Part shown: piece by piece, positions 6,478 to 13,262 of the stretch
Layout: the number at the start of each line of letters is the position of its first letter
How positions within the stretch are numbered: the first letter of the stretch is position 1
NCBI GenBank assembly: GCA_964474285.1
Contig: CAYYSD010000064.1
Coordinates: forward strand, 1-15,967
Source of the DNA: JACRBT01 sp964474285
Lineage (GTDB): Bacteria > Chloroflexota > Dehalococcoidia > Tepidiformales > Tepidiformaceae
Reading direction: 5' to 3'
Length of the DNA stretch: 15,967 nucleotides
Program-made: the position numbers and the translations under genes
The notes under the pieces: generated by a model
Told to the model about the DNA's origin: nothing
What the model saw: only the letters and a program-made list of their open reading frames with translations
Databases searched by the model: none

Positions 6478-8754
6478 GTGATAGAGGGCGTTCGTTTGCT
6501 CGTCCAGGAGACCTCACCAGCCGTCGACGATCCGGAGTTCCAGGCGGTTCTCCAGCGCGCGGCTGCCTATCTCCCCCCTGAGCGGCTCGAGATTGTCCGG
6601 CGAGCCTACGACTATGCGGCCCGCTGCCATGCCGGCCAAACCCGCAAGACCGGTGATCCATTTATCACCCACCCGGTGGCTGTCACCAACGCGGTGGTGC
6701 AACTCGAACTCGACCAGTACGCACTGGCGGCTTCCCTTTTGCACGATGTGCAGGAGGACTGCGGCATCCCCAATGAGACGCTGCGAGAGGAGTTCGGGCC
6801 CGAGGTCGCACGACTCGTCGACGGCCTGACGAAGCTCGATAAGCTCCCGATCAAGTTCGCGCCGAACCACCAGGATGCCCGCGACGGTGCGCAGGCGCAG
6901 AACCTCCGCAAGATGTTCCTGGCGATGGCGGAGGACCTCCGCGTGGTCCTGATCACGCTGTGTGACCGGCTCCACAACATGCGCACGCTCTGGGCCTTTC
7001 CGCCCGACAAGCAGCGCCGCATCGCGAACGAGACGATGGAGATCTTCGCCCCGCTTGCGAACCGCCTGGGTATCTGGCACATCAAGTGGGAGCTGGAGGA
7101 TCTCGCCTTCCGCTACCTTGCTCCGGTTCAATACAAGGAGATCGCGGAGCTCCTGGATTCCAAGCGGGATGCGCGCGAGAAATACATCGTCGAAGCGACC
7201 GACGCACTCAAGGCCCATCTCGCAGCCGCGGGCATCAACGCGGAGGTGACCGGGCGCGCGAAGCACATTTACAGCATCTACCAGAAGATGGACCGCTACG
7301 CCGTGCAGGCGAAGTCGTTCGACCAGATCTACGACCTTCTTGCCATGCGCGTCTTCGTCGATACCGTTTCCGAGTGCTATCACGCGCTGGGCGCCGTTCA
7401 TGCGCTCTGGCGGCCCATTCCCGGCCAATTCGACGACTACATCGCCAATCCCAAAGACAGCCACTACCAGTCGCTTCACACCACGGTCGTCTCGGTCGGT
7501 GGGCGGCCGCTTGAAATCCAGATCCGCACGCACGAAATGCACCGCGTGGCGGAATACGGCGTGGCGGCCCACTGGCGCTACAAGGAAGGCGGGAAGGGGC
7601 AGGGCCGCGACGAAGAGCGCATCGCCTGGCTTCGCCAGCTGCTGGAGTGGCAGCGCGACCTTTCCGGCGCGGAAGAGTTCGTCGAAAGCGTCAAGACCGA
7701 CATCTTCCACGACCAGGTGTTCGTCTACACGCCGAAGGGCGAGGTGTTGGACATGCCCGCGGGTGCGACGCCGCTCGACTTCGCGTATCGCATCCACACG
7801 GACCTGGGCCATCAGACAGTGGGCGCCCGTGTGAATGGGCGGATGGTCCCGTTGAACCACGCGCTAAAGAACGGCGATGTCGTCGAGATCATGCGGAGCC
7901 GCGCTTCGAAGGGTCCGTCGCGCGACTGGCTCAACGTGAACCTGGGCTACGTCCGGACGGCCCATTCGAAGGAAAAGATTCGCCAGTGGTTCCGCAAGCA
8001 GCAGCGCGCGGACAACATCCAGCGTGGGCGGGAACTGGTCGACAAGGAGATGCGGCGCCTGGCGGTGGACCTCTCGGAGCGCCAGGCGCAGATCCTCTCG
8101 CTGTTCAATTACACCGAGTGGGAAGATTTCCTCGCCGCCGTGGGATACGGCGGTGTGAGCACCAATTCGATTGCGACCAAGCTCGGGGCGGTGCTGCAAC
8201 ACGAAGAAGAAGCAACGGCAGAACCCCCGCCGCTTTCGGCGAAGCAGGCGCCCGCGACGCTCGGCGGTCCCGGACTTCGCGTCCTCGGAATCGGGAACAT
8301 GCTCACGACGATGGCCCGTTGCTGCAATCCGCTACCCGGCGACCAGATCGTCGGTTACGTGACGCGGGCGCGCGGCGTCACGGTCCATCGCGCCGATTGC
8401 CACAACGTCCTGGGTGAAGAAGAACACGAACGCATCGTGGAAGTTGAATGGGGCACGGTCGCGAAGCTGTACCCCGTTTCGGTGCGTATCGAGGCCTGGG
8501 ACCGCGTCGGACTATTGCGCGATATCTCCACGGTCGTGACCGAGGACAAGGTGAACATGGTTGGGGTGCGTACGGTCGAAAACGGCGATGGCTCCGTAAG
8601 CATCCTTGCGACGCTGGAGACGACCGGCCTGGAGCAGCTTTCGCGGCTGCTCTCCCGCATCGAGATCATCCGGGGAGTGCGGACCGTCGAGCGGAGCGCG
8701 GAGCGGAAGCGGCCGCGTGCCGGCGAGGCTGTTGGCCGGCGAGCCGGGCGGTAG
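6478..8754 (+). CDS. rel: Bifunctional (p)ppGpp synthetase/hydrolase (RelA/SpoT family)
   Basis: The product is about 758 aa, with the full long-RSH domain order. The HD hydrolase domain has His65, HDVQED (89-94) and CDRLHN (162-167), so the hydrolase looks active. The synthetase domain has RAKHIYSIYQK (260-270), Asp286 in YDLLAMRV, YQSLHT (330-335) and EIQIRT (346-351), so it also looks active. A TGS domain follows at about 412-472 (FVYTPKGEVLDMP). The zinc-finger/CC region has ARCCNPLPGD and HRADCHN, and a C-terminal ACT domain has IEAWDRVGLLRDIS. The enzyme makes and degrades the alarmone (p)ppGpp at the ribosome. GTG 6478 is the outer start; TTG 6496 has a better Shine-Dalgarno (AGAGGG, 7 nt away) and would shorten the protein by six residues. 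The basic tail after ACT is low complexity. Its 3' end is overlapped antisense by the putative SOS gene. Confidence 0.96.
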   Translation: MIEGVRLLVQETSPAVDDPEFQAVLQRAAAYLPPERLEIVRRAYDYAARCHAGQTRKTGDPFITHPVAVTNAVVQLELDQYALAASLLHDVQEDCGIPNETLREEFGPEVARLVDGLTKLDKLPIKFAPNHQDARDGAQAQNLRKMFLAMAEDLRVVLITLCDRLHNMRTLWAFPPDKQRRIANETMEIFAPLANRLGIWHIKWELEDLAFRYLAPVQYKEIAELLDSKRDAREKYIVEATDALKAHLAAAGINAEVTGRAKHIYSIYQKMDRYAVQAKSFDQIYDLLAMRVFVDTVSECYHALGAVHALWRPIPGQFDDYIANPKDSHYQSLHTTVVSVGGRPLEIQIRTHEMHRVAEYGVAAHWRYKEGGKGQGRDEERIAWLRQLLEWQRDLSGAEEFVESVKTDIFHDQVFVYTPKGEVLDMPAGATPLDFAYRIHTDLGHQTVGARVNGRMVPLNHALKNGDVVEIMRSRASKGPSRDWLNVNLGYVRTAHSKEKIRQWFRKQQRADNIQRGRELVDKEMRRLAVDLSERQAQILSLFNYTEWEDFLAAVGYGGVSTNSIATKLGAVLQHEEEATAEPPPLSAKQAPATLGGPGLRVLGIGNMLTTMARCCNPLPGDQIVGYVTRARGVTVHRADCHNVLGEEEHERIVEVEWGTVAKLYPVSVRIEAWDRVGLLRDISTVVTEDKVNMVGVRTVENGDGSVSILATLETTGLEQLSRLLSRIEIIRGVRTVERSAERKRPRAGEAVGRRAGR

Positions 8755-8968
8755 GGCGGGGCGCCGGACGCGCAGTGCCCACCTTGAGCGACGGCGAACG
8801 GGCCGGAGGAGGTGCCGCCACGAAGGCATGTACCGCGCTGGTCCCAACGGAGGGTCGCGCCGATTGCCGGTACTCTTGCATCATCACCGCGATGACGGCA
8901 CCGGCGGAAGCGATCAGGAAGACCTGGAAGAGGACCGTTATCACGGGGTGGATCATGGTGCAGCACAT
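8666..8968 (-). CDS. Putative SOS-controlled small single-span membrane protein
   Basis: No family recognised. From ATG 8968 the product is 100 aa, or 96 aa from the internal ATG 8956. Residues 8-28 form a clean transmembrane segment (PVITVLFQVFLIASAGAVIAV), followed by MMQEYRQSARPS and a long tail rich in Ala, Pro and Arg. The positive-inside rule places that tail in the cytoplasm. There is no clear Shine-Dalgarno. The main support is upstream: a sigma-70-like promoter with a perfect LexA box in its spacer sits 24-48 nt before the ATG, and the transcript would have a short leader. Short membrane proteins under LexA control often act as cell-division inhibitors (YneA, DivS, SidA), but no LysM domain or sequence match is visible here. 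The last 89 nt run antisense to the end of rel, and the tail there may be constrained by rel. Existence is likely but not certain; function is inferred from regulation only. Confidence 0.55.
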   Translation of the reverse strand: MCCTMIHPVITVLFQVFLIASAGAVIAVMMQEYRQSARPSVGTSAVHAFVAAPPPARSPSLKVGTARPAPRPTARLAGQQPRRHAAASAPRSARRSALPG

Positions 8969-8986
8969 CCGTTCTGGAATGCGACC

Positions 8987-9016
8987 ACGTTAGTCGAACA
9001 CCTGTTCGGTAGTCAA
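8987..9016 (-). promoter_or_regulatory. Promoter of the small membrane-protein gene
   Basis: Read leftward, TTGACT (9011-9016, 5/6 to the -35 consensus), an 18-nt spacer and TAACGT (8987-8992, T1, A2 and T6 matched) form a promoter. Transcription would begin about 12 nt before ATG 8968. The spacer contains a complete LexA box, so a bound repressor would block polymerase directly. Confidence 0.55.
8995..9008 (-). promoter_or_regulatory. LexA (SOS) box, Gram-positive type
   Basis: CGAACAGGTGTTCG (leftward reading) is a perfect match to the Gram-positive SOS box CGAACRNRYGTTCG, and its two 6-nt arms are exact inverted repeats. It lies wholly inside the spacer of the leftward promoter, the classic position for LexA repression. 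Confidence 0.75.
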
Positions 9017-9027
9017 CACATATGTTC
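9016..9027 (-). promoter_or_regulatory. Second, degenerate LexA box
   Basis: GAACATATGTGT (leftward reading) matches the strong Bacillus-type box GAACATATGTTC at 10 of 12 positions. It abuts the -35 hexamer, and its centre is 20 nt from that of the perfect box, about two helical turns, so two LexA dimers could bind the same face of the DNA. Confidence 0.5.
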
Positions 9028-9032
9028 TAACA

Positions 9033-9047
9033 CGACAGGTGCTGTCG
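9033..9047. repeat. Perfect inverted repeat CGACAG-GTG-CTGTCG
   Basis: Two exact 6-nt arms are separated by GTG. The repeat lies just upstream of a rightward TATACT (-10-like) at 9051-9056, so it falls where an operator for the rightward gene at 9091 would be. It does not resemble the LexA box. The regulator is unknown. Confidence 0.4.
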
Positions 9048-9050
9048 CGA

Positions 9051-9056
9051 TATACT
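9051..9056 (+). promoter_or_regulatory. Possible -10 of the small helical-protein gene
   Basis: TATACT is a 5/6 match to the -10 consensus. The best -35 candidate is CTAACA at 9027-9032 (4/6, 18-nt spacer). Transcription would begin near 9063, giving a leader of about 28 nt before ATG 9091. The -35 touches the second LexA box, so this gene could share SOS control. Confidence 0.4.
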
Positions 9057-9090
9057 CGGGGAGCGGCGCTGGCCGCCTGGAGAGAGAACC

Positions 9091-9360
9091 ATGGCGAAGC
9101 CATCGGGCTTCTTTGGCCCGAGCGAGAAAGCCCTCGAGTTTGGTGAGCAGTATGCACAGGTGCTGGCGCGGTGGGGCGAACTCTTCACCGCCGCGAGCCG
9201 GCTCGCCGAAGCCAACGTCGCGCTCGGCCGAATGACCGCCGACGCCTCCCGCGAGTTCGAGAGGTGGACGAAGGAGACTGCGAACGCCCCGTGGAACTGG
9301 CTGAACCCGGAAACCATGCAGCGTTTCGTCCAGAACATGTCGCAGCCCCCGAAAGCCTGA
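9091..9360 (+). CDS. Small helical protein of unknown function
   Basis: The product is 89 aa from ATG 9091, with a good GGAGAG ribosome-binding site eight nt upstream. Not recognised. It has no signal peptide or transmembrane segment. Residues about 10-65 are predicted by eye as one or two long amphipathic helices (EKALEFGEQYAQVLARWGEL and AEANVALGRMTADASREFER). A tryptophan-rich turn PWNWLNPETM and a last helix MQRFVQNM follow. The general look is similar to short phasin-like or granule-associated helical proteins, but no motif proves this. The gene stands alone between the SOS control region and the rlmD-like gene, with a -10-like element and a palindrome upstream. Real gene likely; function open. 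Confidence 0.7.
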   Translation: MAKPSGFFGPSEKALEFGEQYAQVLARWGELFTAASRLAEANVALGRMTADASREFERWTKETANAPWNWLNPETMQRFVQNMSQPPKA

Positions 9361-9441
9361 TTCGCTGACGCTTATCCGCTTTCCTACAGTCAGGCGTTGG
9401 GCCGCTTCGACGCCAGCCAGCAACCAAGGATGTAGTCCCTC

Positions 9442-10665
9442 ATGAGCCGTCGCTCACGACCGGTGAAGAATTCGTCGCCTGCGCAGGGCGAGCTGATTAC
9501 GTTGCGCGCCGGTGCGATGGTGTTCGGCGGCTCGTGCCTTTCGCACCTCGAAGACGGGCGCGTGGTGTTCGTCGCCTTCGCCATCCCGGGTGAACTGGTG
9601 GAGGCAGAGGTCGAGAAGGTTTACAGGGACTACATCGAGGCCACAACTGTCCGCGTCATCGAGCCGGACCCGGGGCGGGTTGAGCCGCCGTGCGCGCAGT
9701 TCGGCCAATGCGGCGGCTGCCAGCTACAGCACATGCCCTACCCCGCACAACTCGCGGCAAAGGAGTCCGTGGTGCGCGAGCAACTCCGCCGCATTGGCCG
9801 GATCGAAGAGGATGTCGTCCGGCCGATCATCGGGGCCGCGAACCCGTGGGCCTACCGCAACCATGTCCGGCTCTCGACCGGGAGGATGTATGGCGATGTT
9901 GGGTTCATCCGGCGGGGCGGCCGCGGGCTCCTCAAGGTGGAGGACTGCCCGATCGCGGACCCGTGGATCAACGAACGATTGCCGGAACTGCAGGGGCATG
10001 GCTCGGGGCTTCACCAGGTGCAGATGCGGCACTCTCCCGTCACCGGGGAATTCCTGGTGTTCCCGCAGGTGCCGGGTGCGCCATTCCCGACCGGGCAGAC
10101 GGCCTACACAGAATCCCTGGCGGGACACCGGTTCAGGGTGCGTGCACCGGCCTTTTTCCAGGTGAACTCCGCCCAGGCCGAACAAATGGCTCGTGTCGTC
10201 GGCGAATCGTTGCCGGCGAAAGGCCGGCTGTTGGTCGACGCCTTCGCCGGTGTCGGCACGTTCGCCGTCATCTTCGCGGACCGATTCGAACGCGTGATCG
10301 CCATCGAGGAATCGCACAGTGCGGCCGTGGACGCGGGATTCAACCTGGCGTCCACACCACAAGTGGAGATGCGTGCCGGCAAGGTTGAGGATCTCCTTCC
10401 GCTGCTGGATGCCGTCCATGATGCCCTTCTCCAGGACCCGCCGCGACCCGGATCTGCGCCGGAGCTGCTGCACGCGATCGCACGCTTCCGGCCGACGCGA
10501 GTGGTGTACGTTTCTTGCAACCCGGCAACCCTCGCCCGGGACCTCCGCGTGCTCATCGACTCGGGCTACAGCCTCGACCGCGTCACACCCATCGATATGT
10601 TCCCACAGACCGGACACATCGAAAGCGTGTCGCAGCTCAGCCTGGCCGAGCCGGCGCCGCGATGA
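9442..10665 (+). CDS. rlmD: TrmA/RlmD-family RNA m5U methyltransferase (23S rRNA type)
   Basis: The product is 407 aa. An N-terminal TRAM-like RNA-binding beta barrel (about 14-73) is followed by the [4Fe-4S] cysteines Cys84, Cys90, Cys93 and Cys169 (CAQFGQCGGC and EDCP). The SAM-dependent Rossmann domain has LVDAFAGVGTFA (264-275). The catalytic set is DPPR (332-335), nucleophile Cys359 in YVSCNP, and base Glu394 in DMFPQTGHIESV. The family methylates C5 of a specific uridine in 23S rRNA or tRNA; RlmD/RlmCD-type rRNA targets are most likely for an Fe-S member, but the exact uridine cannot be read. ATG 9442 has AAGGA about 11 nt upstream. Its stop overlaps the start of maf as ATGA, so the two are translationally coupled. 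Confidence 0.88.
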   Translation: MSRRSRPVKNSSPAQGELITLRAGAMVFGGSCLSHLEDGRVVFVAFAIPGELVEAEVEKVYRDYIEATTVRVIEPDPGRVEPPCAQFGQCGGCQLQHMPYPAQLAAKESVVREQLRRIGRIEEDVVRPIIGAANPWAYRNHVRLSTGRMYGDVGFIRRGGRGLLKVEDCPIADPWINERLPELQGHGSGLHQVQMRHSPVTGEFLVFPQVPGAPFPTGQTAYTESLAGHRFRVRAPAFFQVNSAQAEQMARVVGESLPAKGRLLVDAFAGVGTFAVIFADRFERVIAIEESHSAAVDAGFNLASTPQVEMRAGKVEDLLPLLDAVHDALLQDPPRPGSAPELLHAIARFRPTRVVYVSCNPATLARDLRVLIDSGYSLDRVTPIDMFPQTGHIESVSQLSLAEPAPR

Positions 10666-11315
10666 CGGAGCGGCGCATCGTGCTCGCATCGGGTTCACCG
10701 CGGCGGCGGGAGCTGCTCGCGGCGCTTTGCCCGGCCTTCGACGTGATCGTCTCTGACGTTGAAGAACCCATGACGGGCGACCCTGTTCGCGATGCGATCG
10801 CGCTCGCAACGGACAAGGCCCTGGCGGTGCTGGCTGGGCTTCCGGACGACGAGGCCACCGTCGTGATCGCTGCGGACACAATTGTCCACGATGGCGAGCG
10901 CGCCTACGCCAAGCCGGCCGACGCTGCGGACGCCGTTGCGATGCTCCTCCGCCTTCGGGCCCGTCCCCACACGGTCGTGACGGGGCTCGCCGTCTGCTCG
11001 GGTGGGCGCTGTCTCACGGCTCACAGCGCGGCGTCTGTGACGCTCGTGAATCTCACCGCCGATCAGATCCGGGAGTATGTCGCGAGTGGAAGACCGCTCG
11101 ACAAAGCAGGCGCCTATGCTATCCAGGACGAAGACGTTCCGACGGTCGCCCGGCTGGACGGCTGTTACTGCGCCGTCATGGGCCTTGGGCTCTGGCGCCT
11201 CCGTGCGCTGTTGAGCGAGCTTGAGATGGAGACCGCGACACCGGACCTCACGTTCGAACGATGCCGTGCCTGCCCGGAACGTGGTCAGGGCAGCCGTTCC
11301 GGTTCCCGGATATGA
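10662..11315 (+). CDS. maf: Maf/YhdE-like nucleoside triphosphate pyrophosphatase
   Basis: The product is 217 aa from ATG 10662; the same frame is open further upstream, but that part is a shadow of rlmD. The family motif LASGSPRRRELL (8-19) is present, as are Lys52, the catalytic Asp72 in AADTIV, Lys84 in YAKP, TVVTG (104-108), and DKAGAYAIQ (147-155) near the nucleotide site. Maf proteins hydrolyse canonical or modified dTTP/UTP/CTP to the monophosphates and affect septum formation in Bacillus; the specificity here is not certain. The protein has a C-terminal extension of about 25 residues with a CRAC motif, beyond the usual end. Start and stop both overlap the neighbours as ATGA, linking it between rlmD and fumC. 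Confidence 0.92.
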   Translation: MTERRIVLASGSPRRRELLAALCPAFDVIVSDVEEPMTGDPVRDAIALATDKALAVLAGLPDDEATVVIAADTIVHDGERAYAKPADAADAVAMLLRLRARPHTVVTGLAVCSGGRCLTAHSAASVTLVNLTADQIREYVASGRPLDKAGAYAIQDEDVPTVARLDGCYCAVMGLGLWRLRALLSELEMETATPDLTFERCRACPERGQGSRSGSRI

Positions 11316-12712
11316 TCCATCCCATGGCAGACGACATACGAACCGAACGAGACGCCCTTGGTGAATTCAGCGTCCCCGCGCAGGCTTATTACGGCATCGA
11401 CACCGCCCGGGCGGTAGCGAACTTCCCTATCAGCGAGCTGCGCTTCCAGCGCGCGTTCATTCGTGCGCTGGGGCTGGTGAAGCGTGGAGCGGCGCTCGCG
11501 AACCGTGACCTCGGGCTGATCCCGCCGGACGTTGCGAACGCTGTTGCTGCAGCCGCAGCCGAGGTGGCGGGCGGTGCGTGGGATTCGCAGTTCGTCGTGG
11601 ATATCTTCCAGACCGGCTCCGGCACGTCCACCAACATGAACGCCAACGAGGTCATTGCGAACCGGGCGAACGAGCTCCTGGGCCATGCAAAAGGGGTCTA
11701 TGCTCCGGTGCACCCGAACGACACCGTCAACAAGGGGCAGTCGTCCAACGACGTTATTCCGACGGTGACCAGCATCGCCGGGGTGACTGAGATCCAGAAG
11801 CTCCTGCTGCCGGCGCTCTACCGCCTCGAGGCGAGCCTCCAGGCAAAGGCCCACGCGTTCGACGACGTGGTGAAGACGGGGCGTACGCACCTCATGGATG
11901 CGACACCCATCCGGCTGGGGCAGGAATTCCAGGGCTACGCGGGCCAGGTCGAACGAGCGCGCAAGCGGGCGACCCTGGCTTCCGAGGCACTCCGCGAGGT
12001 CGCGCTGGGCGGGACGGCCGTTGGGACCGGGGTGAACACGCACCCTGAGTTCGCCGGCCGGGTGCTGGCGTTCATCAATGAAGGGGAGCGACTTCAGATC
12101 CGGGAGACACGGAACCACTTCCAGGCCCAAAGCACGATTGACGGCATCGTGGAGGCGAGCGGTCAACTGCGTGCCATCGCAGTTTCACTGGTCAAGATTG
12201 CGAACGACATCCGGCTGATGGGGAGTGGGCCGCGCGCCGGGCTGGGCGAACTGCGTCTTCCCGCGCTCCAGCCGGGCAGCTCGATCATGCCGGGCAAGGT
12301 GAACCCGGTGATCCCCGAATCGGTTATCCAGGTCGCTGCCCAGGTGGTGGGCAACGACGCAACCATTGCCATGAGCGGCCAGTGGGGCTTCTTCGAACTC
12401 AACACAATGATGCCGGTCGCAGCCTACAACCTGCTCCAGTCCATCGCGTTGCTGACGAGCGCGTGCACGGTGTTTGCGAGCACATGCATCGATGGCCTGG
12501 AGGCCACAGACGCGGGACCGCAGGCGGTGGAAGCCGGTCTCAGCATTGCGACTCCGCTGGCGACCGTGCTGGGCTATGACCGGACGGCAGAACTCGTGAA
12601 CGAGGCGCTCGCCTCCGGCAGGACGGTGCGCGAAGTGGCGCGCGAGGCGAGCGGCCTGGGCGAGGCCGACCTCACGCGCCTTCTCGACGCACGTGGCATG
12701 ACGGGCCGGTAG
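11312..12712 (+). CDS. fumC: Class II fumarate hydratase
   Basis: The product is 466 aa from ATG 11312, or 462 from ATG 11324. The first overlaps the maf stop as ATGA and is preferred on coupling grounds; neither has a strong Shine-Dalgarno. The aspartase/fumarase superfamily signatures are all present: GSGTSTNMNANEV (102-114), the catalytic His193 in GRTHLMDATP, and the mobile loop GSSIMPGKVNP (322-332) with the base Ser. The VNPVIPE continuation is shared with mycobacterial and Chloroflexota fumarases and also with aspartases. The downstream FELNTMMPVAAYNLLQS region fits fumarase better. The enzyme interconverts fumarate and malate in the TCA cycle as a homotetramer in the cytoplasm. Aspartase is the alternative call, judged less likely. 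It converges with the split-barrel gene, with an 8-nt gap. Confidence 0.93.
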   Translation: MIHPMADDIRTERDALGEFSVPAQAYYGIDTARAVANFPISELRFQRAFIRALGLVKRGAALANRDLGLIPPDVANAVAAAAAEVAGGAWDSQFVVDIFQTGSGTSTNMNANEVIANRANELLGHAKGVYAPVHPNDTVNKGQSSNDVIPTVTSIAGVTEIQKLLLPALYRLEASLQAKAHAFDDVVKTGRTHLMDATPIRLGQEFQGYAGQVERARKRATLASEALREVALGGTAVGTGVNTHPEFAGRVLAFINEGERLQIRETRNHFQAQSTIDGIVEASGQLRAIAVSLVKIANDIRLMGSGPRAGLGELRLPALQPGSSIMPGKVNPVIPESVIQVAAQVVGNDATIAMSGQWGFFELNTMMPVAAYNLLQSIALLTSACTVFASTCIDGLEATDAGPQAVEAGLSIATPLATVLGYDRTAELVNEALASGRTVREVAREASGLGEADLTRLLDARGMTGR

Positions 12713-12720
12713 TTGCCCGG

Positions 12721-13145
12721 TCAGGCCTGGCGTTTTGAGTAGTCCCAGGAAATGACTCGCTTGCGCTTGACGTGGATGAAGGCGGCGCCGGGGTTGGGCG
12801 CAGAAGGGGCGGGCATACCTCGAAAGGCAGCGGCCTTCTGTTGTGCTTCGAAAGTTCCGCGGGTTCGGAGACGACCCGGGCGTCGCCCTGGATCATCAGG
12901 CCCTTGATTGTCTGCATCGAGTTGCCGCTTTCGAGGAGGAGGCTGACCTTCGGGTTGCGTTCGACATTCTTGTACTTCTGCGTGCCAGCGCGGCCGCCCA
13001 TATAGATGTCGTCTCCATCCCGGAAGTAGTTGATGGCGACCGTGTGCGGGTAGCCGTTCCTCATCATGGTCGTCAACGCGATGTAGCCGGGGCGGCTGTC
13101 GAGGTAGGCGTTGATCTCTTCCGGGGTCATTTCAGTGTCGGTCAT
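12721..13145 (-). pseudogene. PPOX-class F420/flavin split-barrel protein with apparent frameshift
   Basis: The first 98 codons from ATG 13145 (GGAG seven nt upstream; ATG 13148 is adjacent) read as a pyridoxamine-phosphate-oxidase-like split barrel: MTPEEINAYLDSRPGYIAL, NGYPHTVAINYF, DDIYMGGRAGTQKYKNVERN and KVSLLLESG. After SEPAEL the frame turns into Pro/Arg/Ser-rich nonsense that overruns the end of fumC. One frame over, the expected ending appears: FEAQQKAAAFRGM, then AAFIHVKRKRVISWDYSK, stopping at TGA 12721-12723. One base missing from the TTT run (AAA on the + strand at 12851-12853) explains this and would restore a 141-aa protein of normal length. The family binds F420 or FMN and reduces or oxidises small substrates. 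It could be a true pseudogene, a sequence error or, less likely, programmed frameshifting. Confidence 0.75.
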
Positions 13146-13181
13146 CATGGGTCTCCAGGATCTCGGAATGGATGGGCGGAT

Positions 13182-13209
13182 TGGATACCCTCCTGGGGCA
13201 TGTTGTCCA
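13182..13209 (-). promoter_or_regulatory. Possible promoter of the split-barrel gene
   Basis: Read leftward, TGGACA (13204-13209, 5/6) is followed by a 16-nt spacer and TATCCA (13182-13187, 3/6). Its -35 overlaps the -35 of the rightward VOC promoter, so the two would compete. The -10 is poor. Confidence 0.3.
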
Positions 13210-13231
13210 GTCAGTGGGGCCGTGCTCTAAT
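13203..13231 (+). promoter_or_regulatory. Promoter of the VOC gene
   Basis: TTGTCC (13203-13208, 4/6), a 17-nt spacer and TCTAAT (13226-13231, 5/6) form a good sigma-70-type promoter. The start would be near 13238, leaving a 25-nt leader that holds the GGAGG site. Confidence 0.6.
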
Positions 13232-13262
13232 TCGCCCACTATCACGGACCTCGGAGGACGTC

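Noticed and set aside
6514..7860. 448-codon open frame on the minus strand
   Set aside because: Fully antisense to the conserved HD and synthetase domains of rel.
8355..8966. 203-codon minus-strand frame beside the SOS control region
   Set aside because: It could use the same promoter, but its product is Arg/Pro/Ser-rich with no hydrophobic segment and most of it is antisense to rel. The neighbouring frame with the clean transmembrane helix is the better candidate.
10515..10661. Upstream extension of Maf
   Set aside because: It overlaps the catalytic end of the rlmD-like gene; the ATGA overlap start at 10662 fits the family N-terminus.
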